The translations under genes and the position numbers were made by a program. A stretch of 64,000 bases of DNA from Acidimicrobiales bacterium (GTDB taxonomy: Bacteria > Actinomycetota > Acidimicrobiia > Acidimicrobiales > DATDAH01), in assembly GCA_016794585.1 (NCBI GenBank), contig JAEUJM010000011.1:160302-224301 (forward strand). Reading direction: 5' to 3'. The notes beneath the pieces are model-generated. The model was not told where the DNA came from. It did not search any database and saw nothing but the letters and a program-made list of their open reading frames with translations. This document shows positions 61,366 through 64,000 of this stretch, piece by piece. The number at the start of each line of letters is the position of its first letter. The stretch's first letter is position 1.

Positions 61366-63318
61366 ATGGAAGTCACGATCCAGGGCAGCTGGGTGTGTGG
61401 GATTTGGACCGACCCGCGACCTGCTGGCTGGCACATCTTCGTGGGGAGACGCGTGAACTTCGAGACGTGGCAGGCAGGCGGTGAGTGCCAGAAGCACGTG
61501 ATGGGATGGTGCTCACTGTGCAAGCCGAAGAAGACTCGGCCGCTCGGGACTGGACGTCAGAGGACCTCGATGGTGGTGACGGAGACGGCGAACCCAGAGC
61601 CGCCCAACCCTCGGCTGAGGCCGTGGAAGCTGGCGTTCCCCCTTCGCCCATGGCAGAACGAGGCGCTGAAGGCATGGGAAGGCTCCGACTGGCGCGGGGT
61701 CATCGAAGCAGCGACGGGCACCGGCAAGACTGCCGTCGCCCTGGCCGCCGCCGCCCGCCTGCGAGAGACCCATGGCTCGATGGCGAAGATCGTCGTGGTG
61801 GTACCGACCCAGGCCCTGGCCACGCAATGGGTTCGATCGTTCCAGACCACGTTGGGTGTGCCGGCACAGATCATCGGCGAGCTTCACTCCGCGGCTCAGA
61901 GGGAGTTCAACTCTGGGACCGTCGTGCTCATCACGGTCATCAACACGGCGCGGACCAAGCTTCCGGAGATCATCGACGGATGGGCCAAGTCGGGCCGAAC
62001 CGTTCTCCTGATGGTCGACGAGTGCCACCGTGTCGGCAGCGATTGGAACTCGAAGATCCTGGGCACGGCGGCTCACCGCACGCTCGGCTTGAGCGCCACT
62101 CCGGAGCGATCCGACAGAGGACACGAGACGCACATCTATCCCGGTCTCGGCAACCCGGTCTACCGATACACCCTCCTCAAGGCCCTTGACGACCGAGTTC
62201 TCGCGCCCCTTCGGTCCGTGAACCTGTACGTCGACTTCACTCGATCGGAAGACCTTGAATGGCACCATCTGGGGCGCGAGCTGGGGGTGGCCTTAGCGCG
62301 GCTCGAGTCTGAGCACCCGGGCATCACCAGCGATGAGCGCCGCATGTGGAAGCGGATCAGTGACCTTGCGGCGAAGGAAGAGCTCGCCGCAATGCGCGTT
62401 GTCGCCCTTGTCGCAGGGCGGCGCAAGCTGATAAGCGAGGCGAGGAGCAGGCAAGCGTGTCTTGGGTCGATCGAACGATGGATCGTGGAACAGGGCCATC
62501 GGTCGATTGTCTTCCACGAGACCATCAACGCCGCCGAGCACGCCGCCGAAGAGCTGCGGGCGCTCGGAGCGAACGTGGCGTTGGACCACTCACAACGGCC
62601 CGCAGCAAATCGGCAGGTGGACCTGAAGCGCTTCCGCTCGGGCCGAGCAACCGTACTGGTCGCCGTTCGATCGCTCGACGAGGGCATCGATGTCCCGGAT
62701 GCATCCGTGGCCGTGATCGCCGCGGGTTCGCGAACGAGACGCCAGCGCATCCAGCGACTGGGACGAATCCTCCGGGTGTCGGGAGACAAGGACAAGCAGG
62801 CCTTGGCCATCTCGATCCTGGTGCGCTCGACGCCGGAAGAGTCCGAGGTGGGAGGGAGGGACGAGGTACTGATCGGAGCGGGACGAGTCGTCCACCATCG
62901 ATGGCCAGGGAGACCCGTCGAGGACGCCGTTCACCAAGCGTCGAGCTACCACCCGGTGCGCAAGCGTCTCGACCGGATCGATCGTCTCGTCGCTGCTGAT
63001 CTCAATCTGGACGAATCCACGTCTGGGACCGTGCCGGGTGGCGACAAGAGGGCGGTCGAGGCGACGCGATCGAAGGGTGGCTACGTCGCTGCCGCGGTCG
63101 CGTTCAGCCCGAACGGTTGGCACGCTGTCGCCGACGTCCGAACGAAGTCGGGCATGCCACCAGAGCAGTTCGACCGGATCCGCAAGGAGATACGGCGGTC
63201 CTTCTACAAGTCGCTCGATCCAGGCCTGCGATCAGACCTGACGCAGATTCACGGAGCGGAGATCGAAGCCATTCGGCGGACCTGGCGAAAGAAGCACGAT
63301 CGCGCGATTCACGGTTAG
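61366..63318 (+). CDS. SF2 DEAD/DEAH-like helicase
   Basis: 650 residues. An N-terminal segment with CxxxH-type Cys (GECQKHVMGWCSLCKP) may bind zinc. The SF2 motor has FPLRPWQNEALKAW (Q-like motif), VIEAATGTGKTAVAL near 112 (Walker A), LLMVDECHRVG (DECH, motif II), LGLSATPERSD (SAT), ATVLVAVRSLDEGIDVPDA (motif V) and RQRIQRLGRILRVSG (motif VI). This resembles the XPB/RAD25-like phage-defence helicases. A long C-terminal extension (AAVAFSPNGWHAVADV, RSFYKSLDPGLRSDL) is unlike house-keeping forms. It overlaps the convergent nuclease-like gene by 4 bases. Confidence 0.85.
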   Translation: MEVTIQGSWVCGIWTDPRPAGWHIFVGRRVNFETWQAGGECQKHVMGWCSLCKPKKTRPLGTGRQRTSMVVTETANPEPPNPRLRPWKLAFPLRPWQNEALKAWEGSDWRGVIEAATGTGKTAVALAAAARLRETHGSMAKIVVVVPTQALATQWVRSFQTTLGVPAQIIGELHSAAQREFNSGTVVLITVINTARTKLPEIIDGWAKSGRTVLLMVDECHRVGSDWNSKILGTAAHRTLGLSATPERSDRGHETHIYPGLGNPVYRYTLLKALDDRVLAPLRSVNLYVDFTRSEDLEWHHLGRELGVALARLESEHPGITSDERRMWKRISDLAAKEELAAMRVVALVAGRRKLISEARSRQACLGSIERWIVEQGHRSIVFHETINAAEHAAEELRALGANVALDHSQRPAANRQVDLKRFRSGRATVLVAVRSLDEGIDVPDASVAVIAAGSRTRRQRIQRLGRILRVSGDKDKQALAISILVRSTPEESEVGGRDEVLIGAGRVVHHRWPGRPVEDAVHQASSYHPVRKRLDRIDRLVAADLNLDESTSGTVPGGDKRAVEATRSKGGYVAAAVAFSPNGWHAVADVRTKSGMPPEQFDRIRKEIRRSFYKSLDPGLRSDLTQIHGAEIEAIRRTWRKKHDRAIHG

Positions 63319-63785
63319 AGCACCGCGCCATCGGGTGGCGAGATCGCTTCGCTGACCTCGCCGTGCTCGGCGACGAGCAACACGCCGATTGCGAGCTGCT
63401 GGAGTGCTGCCGTGGTTCGGCGCACGAGCGTCGTGTACGTCTGGTAGTCAGGGAAGGCCAGCACGCGGCACGCCCCTTTGTCCTCCGCCATCAGTATCCC
63501 GGCGAGAAGCGCGCCGCCGAATAGGTGGCGGGCCTGGGTGTTGGCGCTCGATGAGCCGGCGGGGTAGCCCTTGACCTCGACCAGCAGGCGGCGGTCGTCT
63601 CGTACCGCAGTGATGTCGACACCGTGGGCCCGAGTGGCGGTGTCGGCCAAGGAACGCAGCTGCCAGCCCGCAGCGGCCAGCGCCGAGGCCACAGTGGATT
63701 GCACGTTGCCCTCCCACGCCCAGTGAGCGTGGCGTCCGGTTTCCGGTTGGCCGCTACTTGGCGTCGAGGCTGGCGGACGGGGCAC
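63315..63785 (-). CDS. PD-(D/E)XK restriction-endonuclease-like protein
   Basis: 156 residues from GTG 63785. An open extension to ATG 63902 runs into the IS end and is probably not native, so the start could be shifted by the insertion. The core HWAWEGNVQSTVASALAAAGW, then GVDITAVRDDRRLLVEVKGYPA (Asp...ExK catalytic set) is a Mrr/restriction-like nuclease fold; the end LAIGVLLVAEHG is a family-type tail. It faces the helicase gene with a 4-base overlap and is probably its partner in defence. Confidence 0.65.
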   Translation of the reverse strand: MPRPPASTPSSGQPETGRHAHWAWEGNVQSTVASALAAAGWQLRSLADTATRAHGVDITAVRDDRRLLVEVKGYPAGSSSANTQARHLFGGALLAGILMAEDKGACRVLAFPDYQTYTTLVRRTTAALQQLAIGVLLVAEHGEVSEAISPPDGAVL

Positions 63786-63898
63786 CGGGGACCTGAGTAT
63801 CGGCACCGGCGGAGCGGCATGCGAGCCCGTTGCGGCACGTCGGTACACCCCATGACCCAGGGACTGCCGCGAGTGCGGTTGACGGTGGTTGTGAGTGA

Positions 63899-64000
63899 TC
63901 ATGCCGCGTCTGCGGCTGGGGTGTCGGTGGTGTGAGGGGCGAAGGCGAGCTCGTACTCGACGGGGGTGAGCTTGCCGAGGCCGCGTTGGCGGCGCCGCCG
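63899..64000 (-). mobile_element. IS3-type transposase, C-terminal end (runs off right edge)
   Basis: The minus frame reading into the edge gives RQRGLGKLTPVEYELAFAPH and ends at the TGA complement at 63899-63901. The GLGKLTPVEYE block is the conserved end of IS3-family (OrfB) transposases. The terminal inverted repeat should lie just left of it, in about 63,840-63,895, but I could not define it without the other end. Confidence 0.7.

Noticed and set aside
1..64000. CRISPR array or rRNA operon
   Set aside because: No run of regularly spaced 25-40-bp repeats and no rRNA-like sequence was seen; the 23-bp-period repeats at 23496-23559 have no spacers of CRISPR size.

Overview
The window looks like a chromosomal segment of a very GC-rich actinobacterium. 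An acidimicrobial lineage (Iamia/Ilumatobacter type) is my guess from gene content and codon bias, not a demonstrated assignment. Supporting signs are frequent GTG starts, almost exclusive G/C third positions in the left half, lipoprotein signal peptides, septum-formation-type lipoproteins, LLM flavin oxidoreductases and CaiB-type CoA transferases. No rRNA, tRNA or CRISPR array was found.

Positions 1-31,000 read as ordinary chromosome. In order they hold: a metallophosphoesterase end; three tandem septum-formation-domain proteins; a CoA transferase; an N-terminal-twitch radical SAM protein with a PAS tail; an NTF2-like protein; a TetR regulator divergent from a small His-rich protein with clear palindromic operators; a methyltransferase; a GH78 rhamnosidase; an alpha/beta hydrolase; a protein with a PemK-like tail; a SEC-C protein; a secreted lipase; an LLM oxidoreductase; DUF488 and DksA/TraR-type proteins; a DoxX protein with a decayed partial copy beside it; a nucleotidyltransferase-like pair; two SDRs; a DUF4143 ATPase behind three 23-bp-period repeats; a dienelactone hydrolase; an SRPBCC operon; a frameshifted glutamine-amidotransferase-like gene; and a UbiB/AarF kinase.

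From about 31,000 to the right end, composition drifts to lower GC with more A/T-ending codons, and the content becomes accessory. At 31.7-38.7 kb there is a metallophosphoesterase, an ECF-like sigma factor, and two transcription units of cell-envelope genes: a vWA-like exported protein, a matrixin-type zinc protease, a membrane protein, and a secreted-domain/sortase fusion. The two units share a strikingly conserved bipartite promoter element. At 38.7-45.8 kb there is an XRE-STAND ATPase whose start codon lies in one arm of an 11-bp inverted repeat, coupled to a cupin and an SDR, and facing a methyltransferase / sugar-nucleotidyltransferase / cupin-like operon. At 46-49 kb there is an intact tyrosine integrase with an excisionase-type HTH gene and a relic of a second integrase.

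From 49 kb on lies a defence island. It contains a phosphorothioate-DNA-type McrA HNH endonuclease, a TM0106-type RecB-like nuclease-helicase split by a one-base frameshift, a DprA-like protein divergent from a phosphoribosyltransferase, an McrB (with an EVE-like domain) / McrC pair, an SF2 helicase, and a PD-(D/E)XK nuclease-like protein. An IS3-type transposase end is cut by the window edge. The most interesting candidates for undescribed biology are the sigma/sortase/protease envelope regulon, the STAND-cupin biosynthetic island and the DprA-PRTase pair.
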